Source: JBCCEJ01 sp039030335
GTDB lineage: Bacteria > Pseudomonadota > Gammaproteobacteria > HK1
Direction of reading: 5' to 3'
Assembly (NCBI GenBank): GCA_039030335.1
Contig: JBCCEJ010000007.1
Span: forward strand, 1 to 64,000
Length of the DNA: 64,000 nt
Positions 25,480 through 33,951 of the stretch are shown in pieces (the stretch's first letter is position 1; every line of letters starts with the position of its first letter). The notes under the pieces are model-generated. The model was given only the letters and a program-made list of their open reading frames with translations, was not told the origin of the DNA and ran no database searches. A program made the position numbers and the translations under genes.

Positions 25480-25746
25480 TCAAGCCCGCAGGGCGTAGTC
25501 CAACTCCGCTGCATCGATCTGCACCTCGGAGACTTCGACGATACGCCGTAGCTGCTGTGCGACCTTCTCAGCGGTCGCGGCATCACACTGCGCGTCGAGA
25601 TCGAAAGTAGCCTGCGTGGCGTTATCTTGCGCGTACATCTCGAGGCGCTCGATCTTCACCCGGCGCTTGGAAAACAGTAGTGCTACGCGGGGCAAGACCG
25701 TGGGCGCGTGCAGGCAACGTATCGTGAAATTGAATGACTCTTGCAT
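25480..25746 (-). CDS. ilvM: Acetolactate synthase II small subunit
   Basis: An 88-residue single ACT-domain protein: FNFTIRCLHAPTVLPRVALLF, RRVKIERLEMY, then AEKVAQQLRRIVEVSEVQI. It matches the short IlvM-type regulatory subunit rather than the longer IlvN/IlvH. It would bind and activate the large subunit encoded upstream. The ATG at 25746 lies about 110 bases after the ilvG stop, with GAAGGA ten bases before it; a start at 25800 would add 18 residues. No ilvE, ilvD or ilvA follows, unlike the E. coli operon. Confidence 0.8.
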   Translation of the reverse strand: MQESFNFTIRCLHAPTVLPRVALLFSKRRVKIERLEMYAQDNATQATFDLDAQCDAATAEKVAQQLRRIVEVSEVQIDAAELDYALRA

Positions 25747-25859
25747 GTCCTTGGTGTCCTTCGGCAACAGAACCCGTGACGGGTAGGTGCTGCCGCTCAA
25801 CGATCAAAATCAGGCCGGTCGCGGTGCGGCCGGGGTGGCATCAGGTGTCGTCGGCTCGC

Positions 25860-27638
25860 TCAGTCCAACCGGATCTCGTCGACCGCCGCGCCGGCCGGAA
25901 TCATCGGGAAGACGTTGTCTTCCTGGCCGACCATGACCTCGAGCAGAAACGGGCCGTTTGAATCCAGCATGGTCTGCAGCGCGTCCGGCAGTTCAGTGCG
26001 CTCGGATACGCGGCGGGCGGGGATACGAAATGCGGCGCACATCGCGACAAAATCCGGGTTCTGCATATGCACCTGCGAATAGCGGCGATCGAAGAACATC
26101 TCCTGCCACTGACGGACCATACCCAGGTAACCGTTATTCAGGATGACGATCTTGACCGGCACTTGCTCCTGCATGACTGTGCCGAGTTCCTGCATCGTCA
26201 TCTGAAAGCCGCCGTCGCCAATAACCGCGATCACCGGGCGGTCGGGACGACCTATCGCCGCGCCGATCGCAGCGGGCAACGCAAACCCCATCGTACCGAG
26301 TCCGCCTGAGCTGATATGGCTCTGCGTCCGACGAAACTCGTAGTAGCGCGCAACCATCATCTGGTGCTGGCCGACGTCGGCCACCATGATCGCGTTACCG
26401 TCGGTCTGCGCCGACAGGTCGCGGACGACCTCGCCCATGCGCAGCGGACCTTCGGCCGGGAACAGCTCTGGACGAATGACGGCTGACATCTCGCGCTCGT
26501 CCAACGTTCGGAAGCGCTGGCGCCATGCTTCGCGCCGCTGGCGCTCGATCGTTGGTAGTAGTGCGGTCAGTACTTCACGGGCGTCGCCCACCAGCGCGCA
26601 TTCGACGGGCACGTTCTTGCCGATCTCGGCGGGGTCGATGTCGATGTGCACGACCCGCGCGTCGGGAGCGTAGCCGTCCAGTCGTCCGGTCACGCGATCG
26701 TCGAAGCGCATGCCAACGGCGATCAGCACGTCGGCCTCATTGGTCAGCATATTCGGCGCGTAATTGCCGTGCATGCCGAGCAGTCCGGTATAGAGCGCGT
26801 GGTCGGTGGCAATGGCCGACAGTCCGAGCAAGGTTGCGGCCATCGGAATCTGTCCGCGTTCCGCAACGGCCAGCAACTCGGCTTCCGCCTCCGCGATCTG
26901 GACCCCCTGGCCGACCAGCAGCAGGGGCCGCTCTGCTTCGTTGATGAGTCTCGCCGCCTGCTCAACCGCGTTCAGATCGCGCTGGCGCGCGGCGTAATGC
27001 CAGTTCTGGTAATAGACGCTCGAAGACCGTTCGACACCACCTTGCGGCAACGTCCCGTCAGCTTCTGCGGCTAGCGTGTTGATCTGGGCGTCTTTGGTGA
27101 TGTCGATCAGAACCGGTCCTGGCCGCCCTTCCATCGCCGCCCGATAGGCGGTACGTATCGCGAGCGGAATGTCCGCCGGGTCGGCAACCTGGCAGTTCCA
27201 CTTCGTGCAAGACAATGTCATACCGACGACGTCAGCTTCCTGGAAAGCATCGCCGCCCAGCAGGTCAGAAAAGACTTGCCCGGTGATGCAGATAACCGGC
27301 GTCGAATCCATCAGAGCGTCCGCGAGGCCGGTAATGAAGTTGGTGGCACCCGGCCCGGAAGTCGCCATGCACACGGCGGGTTTGCCAGTTGCGCGCGCCA
27401 GCCCCTCAGCTGCGTGCACGGCCGCCTGCTCGTGACGGACCAGGACGTGGCGCAGCTCCGGGTGGTCGTAGAGCGCATCGTAAATCGGCATGATGGCGCC
27501 GCCGGGGTAGCCAAAGATCGTGTCTACTTCGAGCTCCGCCAGCGTTGCCGCTACCGCCTCCGCTCCAGTGATTCTCACTGGGGACGGTAAGACCGAAGGT
27601 TCGTGGTCGAGATCTGGCTGGCTTATGTCTGTGTCCAT
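25860..27638 (-). CDS. ilvG: Acetolactate synthase large subunit
   Basis: A 592-residue thiamine-diphosphate enzyme making acetolactate or acetohydroxybutyrate, the first common step of valine, leucine and isoleucine synthesis. Seen are the ThDP-activating glutamate in LVRHEQAAVHAAEGLARATG, the FAD region MRFDDRVTGRL, and the ThDP/Mg motif GDGGFQMTMQEL ending in NN about 25 residues on. The length is typical. It is preceded by a leader peptide and an attenuator hairpin, and followed by the ilvM subunit gene, so it behaves like ilvG of an ilvGM operon. Confidence 0.93.
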   Translation of the reverse strand: MDTDISQPDLDHEPSVLPSPVRITGAEAVAATLAELEVDTIFGYPGGAIMPIYDALYDHPELRHVLVRHEQAAVHAAEGLARATGKPAVCMATSGPGATNFITGLADALMDSTPVICITGQVFSDLLGGDAFQEADVVGMTLSCTKWNCQVADPADIPLAIRTAYRAAMEGRPGPVLIDITKDAQINTLAAEADGTLPQGGVERSSSVYYQNWHYAARQRDLNAVEQAARLINEAERPLLLVGQGVQIAEAEAELLAVAERGQIPMAATLLGLSAIATDHALYTGLLGMHGNYAPNMLTNEADVLIAVGMRFDDRVTGRLDGYAPDARVVHIDIDPAEIGKNVPVECALVGDAREVLTALLPTIERQRREAWRQRFRTLDEREMSAVIRPELFPAEGPLRMGEVVRDLSAQTDGNAIMVADVGQHQMMVARYYEFRRTQSHISSGGLGTMGFALPAAIGAAIGRPDRPVIAVIGDGGFQMTMQELGTVMQEQVPVKIVILNNGYLGMVRQWQEMFFDRRYSQVHMQNPDFVAMCAAFRIPARRVSERTELPDALQTMLDSNGPFLLEVMVGQEDNVFPMIPAGAAVDEIRLD

Positions 27639-27774
27639 CTGAAAGTCTTCTTTTGGCGAGTGCTCTGGTTCTAAGCTCGGCTCTCAGTCCGCTTGGTTGT
27701 GCGTTGGTTCGGTCGCGCAGACGGGGCTTGACGCCAGCCGGGTGCGCTGATGTTGGTGGCACCGAATCAAGGCC

Positions 27775-27807
27775 AAAAAAAAACCCGCCACCTGTGAGGG
27801 TGGCGGG
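27775..27807 (-). terminator. ilv attenuator (intrinsic terminator)
   Basis: On the minus strand a perfect 9-bp stem CCCGCCACC / GGTGGCGGG with a 6-nt loop is followed by nine T residues, a textbook rho-independent terminator. It sits between the leader peptide stop (27845) and the ilvG start (27638), so it is an attenuator. GCCACC in its 5' arm (27804-27799) can instead pair with GGTGGC at 27863-27858 inside the leader-peptide gene, which would prevent termination when the ribosome stalls on the Ile/Val codons. Confidence 0.88.
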
Positions 27808-27844
27808 CTTTGGTTTGTCTCTTGGAGCGCTTAGGCGTAACGCG

Positions 27845-27913
27845 TCAAACCGTGCCGGCCACCTCTCGGTGTCCGAACAGTACTACTAGCGTTACTACGA
27901 TAATTCGCGACAT
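27845..27913 (-). CDS. ilvL: Branched-chain amino acid leader peptide
   Basis: A 22-codon open frame beginning MSRIIVVTLVVLFGH and ending GTV followed by TGA. Eight of residues 4-12 are Ile, Val or Leu, the control-codon pattern of ilv leader peptides. It precedes the attenuator by about 40 bases. Low charged Ile/Val/Leu-tRNA would stall the ribosome there and leave GGTGGC (27863-27858) free for the antiterminator; completion of the peptide would cover it and let the terminator form. No strong ribosome-binding site is visible; see the promoter entry. Confidence 0.85.
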   Translation of the reverse strand: MSRIIVVTLVVLFGHREVAGTV

Positions 27914-27920
27914 GCCGGGC

Positions 27921-27949
27921 ACGTTACGGAACGAAGCTGTCAGTGTCAA
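27921..27949 (-). promoter_or_regulatory. Putative sigma-70 promoter of the ilv operon
   Basis: A perfect -35 TTGACA (27949-27944) and a weak -10 TAACGT (27926-27921) are separated by 17 bases on the minus strand. The predicted start falls at about 27914, next to the leader-peptide ATG at 27913. If correct, the leader mRNA would be leaderless or nearly so, in line with the absence of a Shine-Dalgarno sequence. Confidence 0.5.
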
Positions 27950-28051
27950 ACGAATTCTTCCAGCGCACCACGGCGGTGTGCGCTCGTTCATTAGCACCGC
28001 ATTCGCCATCAGGCACAATGCACCATCGTATCGCTACGAGGTCGAGGAGCC

Positions 28052-28681
28052 ATGGAATTCAGGAGAGCATTGCACGCTGGTGCTTCGGAGGAGCGGTTGG
28101 CGCAGCTGATGCAGGAACGGTCGGCACCGAATGCCGATCGGGCCGTCATCGATCAGCGCATCTGGGATCTCTTCGGCGAGCGCTGGGCAGTGATGTTCAC
28201 CGATCTGTCGGGTTTCTCGCGGCAGGTCGCGGAATTCGGCATCGTGCATTTCCTGCAGGTGCTCTACTCGGCAGAGCAGTTGCTGATGCCGATCATCGCA
28301 GCGCACGACGGCGTTTTACTTAAAGTCGAGGGCGACAGTTATCTGGTGATTTTTCGCAAGCCGGCCAAGGCGCTCGCTGCTGCGCTCGACATGCAGGAGC
28401 GGCTGCGCGCCTGGAACGAAGGTCTCGCAGGCGAAGATCAGGTTCTACTGTGTGTGGGCCTCGGCTTTGGAGACATGCTTCGTATCGGCGATCGCGACGT
28501 GTTCGGTGAAGAGGTCAACGCCGCCAGCAAGCTCGGCGAAGATACTGCGCAGGCTTACGAGATCCTGGTAACCGAAGCACTTCGGGAAACGGCCGCCGCG
28601 GAGCCGCGCGTGACCGGTATTGTCCCGCTCACCGAACCGCCCAAAGCGGTACCGGCGGCTTATCGTCTCGACTACACCTAG
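28052..28681 (+). CDS. Stand-alone class III nucleotide cyclase domain protein
   Basis: A 209-residue protein made almost only of an adenylate/guanylate cyclase catalytic domain. The first metal aspartate is D51 in FTDLSGFSRQ, the second D95 in KVEGDSYLVIF, and the DVFGEEVNAASKLGE stretch matches the cyclase dimer/purine region. No sensor or membrane segment is attached, so it is a cytosolic single-domain cyclase or a degenerate regulator of one. cAMP versus cGMP cannot be called reliably. It is divergent from the ilv leader. Confidence 0.75.
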   Translation: MEFRRALHAGASEERLAQLMQERSAPNADRAVIDQRIWDLFGERWAVMFTDLSGFSRQVAEFGIVHFLQVLYSAEQLLMPIIAAHDGVLLKVEGDSYLVIFRKPAKALAAALDMQERLRAWNEGLAGEDQVLLCVGLGFGDMLRIGDRDVFGEEVNAASKLGEDTAQAYEILVTEALRETAAAEPRVTGIVPLTEPPKAVPAAYRLDYT

Positions 28682-28739
28682 CTGCGACGAAGAACGGACG
28701 GACAACGTCCGCCGCGCGAGCCCGACGCATCCTGCTCCC

Positions 28740-29198
28740 TCAAAGTTTCGAGCCTTGCCAGCCAGGGTCGGGTGCTTCCGGCCGGCTTGCAAGTCCGGCC
28801 GCGCCGGCTCCCGCTATGGCGCAGAATTCATCCTTTTCCGATGTGTCGCCGCTGACACCCACTGCGCCGATCACCTGCTTGTCCTGCTCGAGCAATATGC
28901 CCCCCGGCACCGGCACGAAGCGTCCGCCGGAGACGGCTGTCAGGGCTGCGATGAAATGCGGCCGGTCGGTCAGGCGATCGCGCAAGACGCGGCTCGGTTG
29001 CCCCATGCCGAGCGCGCCCCAGGCTTTGCCGGTCGCGATCTCGACGCGCATGATGCCGCTGCCGTCCTCGCGCTCAAGCGCCACCAGATGGCCTCCGGCA
29101 TCGAGCACGGCGACGGTGAGCGGCATCATCGCGTGCTCGCGGCCGGCGGCCATCGCGCCTCGCACGATAGCGCGGGCTTGTTCGAGACTCACATTCAT
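28740..29198 (-). CDS. GlcG/HbpS-like heme-binding family protein
   Basis: A 152-residue protein of the PF03928 family: VSLEQARAIVRGAMAAG, VAVLDAGGHLVALER, the FVPVPGGILLEQD loop and GAVGVSGDTSEKDEFCA. Members bind heme or stabilise cobalamin-dependent or glycolate enzymes; function here is open. The ATG at 29198 overlaps the nadE stop as ATGA, so it is translated after nadE. An earlier in-frame start adds 18 residues lacking family similarity. Confidence 0.75.
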   Translation of the reverse strand: MNVSLEQARAIVRGAMAAGREHAMMPLTVAVLDAGGHLVALEREDGSGIMRVEIATGKAWGALGMGQPSRVLRDRLTDRPHFIAALTAVSGGRFVPVPGGILLEQDKQVIGAVGVSGDTSEKDEFCAIAGAGAAGLASRPEAPDPGWQGSKL

Positions 29199-31231
29199 CC
29201 GGTGTTCTCCGCGGTGTTTATCGGGGTGTAATCTGCGACCGCGTCCAGCCAACTACGCACCTGCGCGTCAGAGGGCATGCGCCAGTCCCCTCGCGGGGAC
29301 AGCGCAACCATCCCGACCTTGGGGCCATCGGCGGTGCACGAGCGCTTGAACTGATGGTTGAAAAAGCGCCGGTAGAACGTCGCCAGCCATTTCTGGTGCG
29401 TATTGAGGGTGTAGCGCTGACCGAAGGCGGCGAGGGCAAGATCGAGGATGCGCTCGGGGCGCGCACCGTGACGGACCAGATGGTAGAGATAGAAGTCGTG
29501 CAGCTCGTAGGGGCCGATGGTCGATTCGGTCAGCTGTGCGATCTGTCCATCCGGGTCCGGCGGCAGCAGCTCCGGAGAAATGGGCGTGTCGAGGATAGCG
29601 AACAGCGTCTCGCGTAATGCCGTCGGGTCTCCGGCCGTCCACGTGTCGACGCGCTCATTGGCCACCCAACGGACCACGAACTGAATCAGCGTTTTCGGCA
29701 CCCCTGCATTGACGTCGTACATCGCGATGTGGTCGCCGGCATAGGTGCTCCAGCCGAGCGCCTTCTCAGACAGGTCGCCGGTGCCGACCACCAGCCCGCC
29801 ATGCCAGTTGGCCAGTGTCATGAGGAAGAGGGTGCGGAGTCGGGCCTGGACATTCTCCAGCGCTACGTCGCCGAGGCCGGGATTGGCGCGCAGCGTGGCG
29901 AGCAGTGCGGCGACCGAGTCGGCGTCTGCCGCGGCCGGATGGCGAACCGCCTGAAGCACCACGCGCGAGCTTTCGGAAATGCCGATATCCATAAACGACG
30001 CGCCGAGTGACCGGGCCAGGGTCTCAGCGTTGTCGCGAGTCGCGTCCGTGGTGCCGAGGCCCGGCATAGTGACGGTCAACAGGTTCTCGCGCGGCAGACC
30101 GAGCATGTCGAGCGCGCCCGCGGCTACCAGCGCTGCCTGCGTCGAATCCAGGCCGCCCGAGACGCCGAGCACCAGGCGCTCCATGCCGGTGGCGGCAAGG
30201 CGGGTCGCCAGCGCGTTGGTCTGGATTTCGTAGATCTCCCAGGCGCGCCGGGCGAGGGTCTCGGGGTGCGAGGGCAGGAACGGGTGCGCACTCACTTCGC
30301 GCAGCAGCTCTGGCGCCGGGGCAGGCAGGTCGAACTGGACGTATCGGAAGGTGCGTGCATGCTCGCGCGCGCAGTCCCCGAAGGTATTCGACACCATGCG
30401 GTCGTGCACCAGCAGCTCGGTATCGATGTCGACCGTTACCAGCTGACTTTCGCGTGCAAATCGCGTCGACTCGGCGAGTATGCGCCCGTTTTCCGCGATT
30501 GCTGCATCGGCGTCGAACGTGACGTCCGTCGAAGATTCCCCCGGGCCGGCCGCGACGTACACATAGGCGCTCTTGCAACGGTCAGATTGCGAATTCGCAA
30601 GCAGCCGGCGCAGCTCGGCCTTCCCGACGATGAAATTCGAAGCAGACAGATTGCACAAAACCGTCGCGCCCGCCATGGCCTGATAGGTACTCGGCGGAAT
30701 GGGGACCCAGTAGTCTTCGCAGATCTCGATCCCAACGCAGACGTCGGGCTGGTTCGAAGCGCGGAGCAGAAGGTCCAGACCGAACGGCACGGTGCGGCCA
30801 AACAGTTCGATGTCCTCGCCACCGGCGATTTCAGTTCCGGGTCGGAACCACCGCGTTTCCTCGAATTCGCGGTAGTTCGGCAAGTACGCCTTGGGTACCA
30901 CGCCGAGCACGTTGCCGCGTTGAATTGCGACCGCCACGTTGTACAGTCCGCGCGGCAGGCGGATCGGGAGTCCCACGATCCCCACACCGGCCAGGGCAGT
31001 GCTCGCAGCGACCAACTGTCCCAGGGCTTTCTCCGCGCGCTCGATGAGCAGATGGTCGTGAAGCAGGTCGCGGGTCGAATAGCCGGTCAGGCCGAGTTCC
31101 GGAAACACCACGACCGCGCTGCCGAGCGCGTCTGCCTCGCGCCAGAGCGACAGTGTGGCATTGGTATTGGCGTCGAAATCGGCGACCCGGGTAGCCGGTA
31201 TGGCGGCGCTGACCCGCGTAAAACCACGCAT
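29195..31231 (-). CDS. nadE: Glutamine-dependent NAD+ synthetase
   Basis: A 678-residue two-domain enzyme of the mycobacterial long type. The N-terminal nitrilase-like glutaminase has the Glu in FPELGLTGYS, the Lys in PKAYLPNYREFEE and the Cys in GIEICEDYW, and supplies ammonia. The C-terminal synthetase has the ATP loop LGVSGGLDSTQAAL and GTGDLSEKALGWSTY, and amidates nicotinate adenine dinucleotide. GGAGG lies about 11 bases before the ATG at 31231; an upstream in-frame start is less likely. It forms a unit with the GlcG-like gene. Confidence 0.92.
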   Translation of the reverse strand: MRGFTRVSAAIPATRVADFDANTNATLSLWREADALGSAVVVFPELGLTGYSTRDLLHDHLLIERAEKALGQLVAASTALAGVGIVGLPIRLPRGLYNVAVAIQRGNVLGVVPKAYLPNYREFEETRWFRPGTEIAGGEDIELFGRTVPFGLDLLLRASNQPDVCVGIEICEDYWVPIPPSTYQAMAGATVLCNLSASNFIVGKAELRRLLANSQSDRCKSAYVYVAAGPGESSTDVTFDADAAIAENGRILAESTRFARESQLVTVDIDTELLVHDRMVSNTFGDCAREHARTFRYVQFDLPAPAPELLREVSAHPFLPSHPETLARRAWEIYEIQTNALATRLAATGMERLVLGVSGGLDSTQAALVAAGALDMLGLPRENLLTVTMPGLGTTDATRDNAETLARSLGASFMDIGISESSRVVLQAVRHPAAADADSVAALLATLRANPGLGDVALENVQARLRTLFLMTLANWHGGLVVGTGDLSEKALGWSTYAGDHIAMYDVNAGVPKTLIQFVVRWVANERVDTWTAGDPTALRETLFAILDTPISPELLPPDPDGQIAQLTESTIGPYELHDFYLYHLVRHGARPERILDLALAAFGQRYTLNTHQKWLATFYRRFFNHQFKRSCTADGPKVGMVALSPRGDWRMPSDAQVRSWLDAVADYTPINTAENTG

Positions 31232-31504
31232 GCTGAACTTTTGCCTCCAGGCAATTCGTGCGGTCGTGCAAGGCACTTCGAAGCACCTGACGCGTTGAAA
31301 CGCTCCGGTATGCCCCGGCGGTTTATCTTCGAGCGCTCTATCGCCGTTCCGGCCGCCGGCCGAGCCGGCTCGTGCTTGCCGGACTTGCCGCGCCGCGTGG
31401 AACGGCTATCTAGTGATAGCAGAAATTGGCCCTGTCGGCCCGAACGTCAACCGTCCGGCCCGGGCATAATGACGTATCAGTCAATCGTTAAGGATGCCAT
31501 TCAG

Positions 31505-32110
31505 ATGTCGATCTATCTGATCCGCCACGGCGAGACGCCGCTGAACGCCGGGCGCGTGATTCAGTTTCCAGATACGCCGCTTTCCGAGCGTGGCGAGGCA
31601 CAGGCCGGAAAGCTGGCCGAGCGGCTGTCGACGGCCCCCGTCGGCGCCGTGCTGACGAGCGACTACGCACGCGCACACTCGACGGCGACGGCGGTGCATC
31701 GCACCACGGGCGCACCGATGCACGTGCTCGAATCACTGCGCGAGCGCAACTTCGGGGATCTGCGCGGGAAGGCGTTTGCCGAGCTCGATGTCAATCCGTA
31801 CGCGGACGGATACACCCCGCCGAACGGTGAATCACCGGAGGTGTTCCACGCGCGCGCGCGCCGTGCCTGGGACGAAGTGTTGGTGCACGCCGCACAGGTG
31901 GAAGGCGACCTCGCCGTGGTAACGCACGGTCTGGTGCTACGTTCGATCGCGCAGTTCGTTTTGCCGCTGGCTGGCCATGTCGACTATTCGAGCGCGGTTT
32001 TCATGAATACGTGTCTGACCCGTGTCGAGGGCCCACCATGGCAAGTGGAACTGCTGGCCTGCGACCTGCACCTGGAAGGCGACCTTCGCGCCACTGGCGG
32101 GAAGGCCTGA
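31505..32110 (+). CDS. Histidine phosphatase family protein
   Basis: A 201-residue phosphoglycerate-mutase-fold phosphatase. The catalytic His is in YLIRHGETPLN, the second His in AVVTHGLVLR, and the acid in LRERNFGDLRG. The substrate is unknown; CobC/GpmB-like proteins share these motifs. The ATG at 31505 follows TAAGGA; an open extension far upstream crosses the divergent nadE gene and is not real. It is convergent with the glutathione transferase gene 255 bases on. In that gap only short, unconvincing frames are seen. Confidence 0.8.
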   Translation: MSIYLIRHGETPLNAGRVIQFPDTPLSERGEAQAGKLAERLSTAPVGAVLTSDYARAHSTATAVHRTTGAPMHVLESLRERNFGDLRGKAFAELDVNPYADGYTPPNGESPEVFHARARRAWDEVLVHAAQVEGDLAVVTHGLVLRSIAQFVLPLAGHVDYSSAVFMNTCLTRVEGPPWQVELLACDLHLEGDLRATGGKA

Positions 32111-32365
32111 TCGCCGCTCCCGGCGTCAACAGGTGTCCGTCGGAACAGATGACCTGCCCATCGGCGTCGGGAGCCTGGCATTCGGTCCGGCCGGAGGCGC
32201 CGTGGTCGGAATCCGTCTCGTCGATGATCACGGGCGACACCGGTCCGACCCGGGCGAACACTCGAAATATCCTGCGTGGTCGATGTCCGCTTCACTCAGA
32301 AAATCGAGCAGCGCCTGCGGACACCGGAGGCTCAAGAACCGACGCCGGGCACCTGGCCGCTGATG

Positions 32366-33340
32366 TCAGACTGCGCTGACCCGATAACCGGCCCGCGGAA
32401 AATGTACGACCAGGTTGCCCGCACGCGGGTCGTGGCGGGCGATCGCGATGGTGTCGTGATTCAGGACCACCAGTTCACCGCGTACCGCGGGATCGCCGCC
32501 GTCACCGTCCGGCACGACGATGACGGCCTGCCCGGCGACGAGCCCTAGAGGGTCGTCGGCCAGCACCTCCGTCGCTGTCTGCGGCTCGTTGGCAACGGCC
32601 AGTTCAAGCGCGGTGGCGCTGCTTAGTGAGGTGCTGTCGCCATGCCCCAGGGCCAGCACGCGCTGTTCCCAGGCGAGGAGCTTTGGAAAGGCCTCGAGGA
32701 GTGCTGGGCCACCGGCGTAGCGACCGCGCAGAAACCAGGTGATGTAATAGGTCAGCGCATCTTCCAGTCGCGGGCGTTCGCCACCGATATAGGCTCGACC
32801 GTCAGCGAGGTCACGTTCGATCCAGCTTAGCCGTGCGCGGATTTGAGCCAGCTTATGGGCGAGGTCCTGACCTTCGGCGGCGAGGTCGAAATCCGGACCG
32901 AAGTAAAGGCGTCCGCGATCGTTGGCGAACTCCGGCGGCAGGTCGGCAACCGCCGAACCCAGCACGACACCGACCGAGAGCGTAAACAGCTCGCCATCCG
33001 TCCAACGACTGGCGCCCCAGCCAGCCATTACCTGTCCCGAGTCGACGATCGGGTTGGTGGGATAGCGTCGTTCCAGCTCAGCGATGATCCCGATCGAATC
33101 GCAATAGATATCCGCGCCGATCTGCATGACCGGCGTGCGCCTGTAACCCCCGGTCAGCGGCATCAGATCGGGCTTGGGCGGAATTCGCGGGATCTCCACT
33201 GAGTACCACGCGAGCTGCTTCATGCCGAACACGACACGCACCTTTTCCGATACCGGCGACTGCGGGTAGTGGTGGAACAGGACGTCGGTGGACGTGGGTT
33301 TATGCAACGTAGTTTCCCTCGGGTTGGCGCATTCGCTCAT
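32366..33340 (-). CDS. Glutathione S-transferase family protein with C-terminal extension
   Basis: A 324-residue protein. Residues ~19-97 are a thioredoxin-fold GST N-domain (FHHYPQSPVSEKVRVVFG, TPVMQIGADIYCDSIGI). Residues ~110-235 are the all-helical C-domain (LEDALTYYITWFLRG). The remaining ~85 residues are a small beta-rich domain (LVAGQAVIVVPDG, VVHFPRAGYRVS). It may conjugate or reduce small electrophiles; the Ser after Pro in the active-site helix suggests a Ser-type GST. The C-terminal domain is not usual for GSTs. Confidence 0.75.
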   Translation of the reverse strand: MSECANPRETTLHKPTSTDVLFHHYPQSPVSEKVRVVFGMKQLAWYSVEIPRIPPKPDLMPLTGGYRRTPVMQIGADIYCDSIGIIAELERRYPTNPIVDSGQVMAGWGASRWTDGELFTLSVGVVLGSAVADLPPEFANDRGRLYFGPDFDLAAEGQDLAHKLAQIRARLSWIERDLADGRAYIGGERPRLEDALTYYITWFLRGRYAGGPALLEAFPKLLAWEQRVLALGHGDSTSLSSATALELAVANEPQTATEVLADDPLGLVAGQAVIVVPDGDGGDPAVRGELVVLNHDTIAIARHDPRAGNLVVHFPRAGYRVSAV

Positions 33341-33478
33341 GACGGTGGGAGAGCCCGGCGCTGAGGATCATTGTAGCCCTCGTCCAGTCACTTCACGCGT
33401 ACCGCGGCGACTGGACGCGGAGCCCGGGATTGTCGAAGGTATGACGCACGATTGGAACGCCGCAGCGGGAGTGCACTC

Positions 33479-33931
33479 ATGTCGGACAATCATCATCCGT
33501 TCCTGGAAACCATCCGAAGTTACTACGACGGGTGCTCGAGGTCTGATTTCGAGACCATTCGGGCCACCTTTACCGACGACGTGGTGCACTATTTCACGCA
33601 CGCGCCGGTCATCGCTGGTGGTGACACGCTCGCTAACTTCTGGGTCAAGGTGGCCGCGCGATTTGAAGATCACTTCACGGTCGACCACGGTATCGTTCAG
33701 GGTGATGAATGCGTCATCGAATGGAGTCTCGAATACCGGCCCAAACCCGGTGCGGAACGCGAGCTCATTCGCGGCGCCGAATGGTACGTGTTCCGCGAAG
33801 GCCTCATCGCCGAAATCCGGGCTTATTACATGAACCGGCACGACGCTTACCCGAAAACGAACTTCGAGCTCTGGGACTATCCGTACGAAGAGCGTGGTTA
33901 CTACCGGCTCGGCGCAGCCGGGCGCGACTGA
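33479..33931 (+). CDS. SnoaL/NTF2-like protein
   Basis: A 150-residue cone-fold protein. ETIRSYYDGCSRSDFETIRA, FTDDVVHYFTHAP and RGAEWYVFREGLIAEIRAYY follow the SnoaL-like pattern used by isomerases, cyclases and small binding proteins. No specific activity can be read. The start at 33479 was chosen over 33452 because family similarity begins there and CGGGAG lies just upstream. It is convergent with asnS, 20 bases apart. Confidence 0.7.
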   Translation: MSDNHHPFLETIRSYYDGCSRSDFETIRATFTDDVVHYFTHAPVIAGGDTLANFWVKVAARFEDHFTVDHGIVQGDECVIEWSLEYRPKPGAERELIRGAEWYVFREGLIAEIRAYYMNRHDAYPKTNFELWDYPYEERGYYRLGAAGRD

Positions 33932-33951
33932 CTGCGTCGCCGCGTGCGCAT

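Noticed and set aside
27784..27810. Attenuator hairpin read as a plus-strand terminator
   Set aside because: The T-tract follows the stem only on the minus strand; the plus strand has an A-tract before it and only scattered Ts after it.
30266..31504. Long upstream extension of the histidine phosphatase frame
   Set aside because: It runs antisense through nadE and shows no phosphatase similarity; the catalytic domain starts at 31505 behind a TAAGGA site.
32111..32365. Possible small protein between the phosphatase and GST genes on the minus strand
   Set aside because: Parts of two frames look mildly protein-like, but no complete start-to-stop reading with a recognisable motif or ribosome-binding site is seen.
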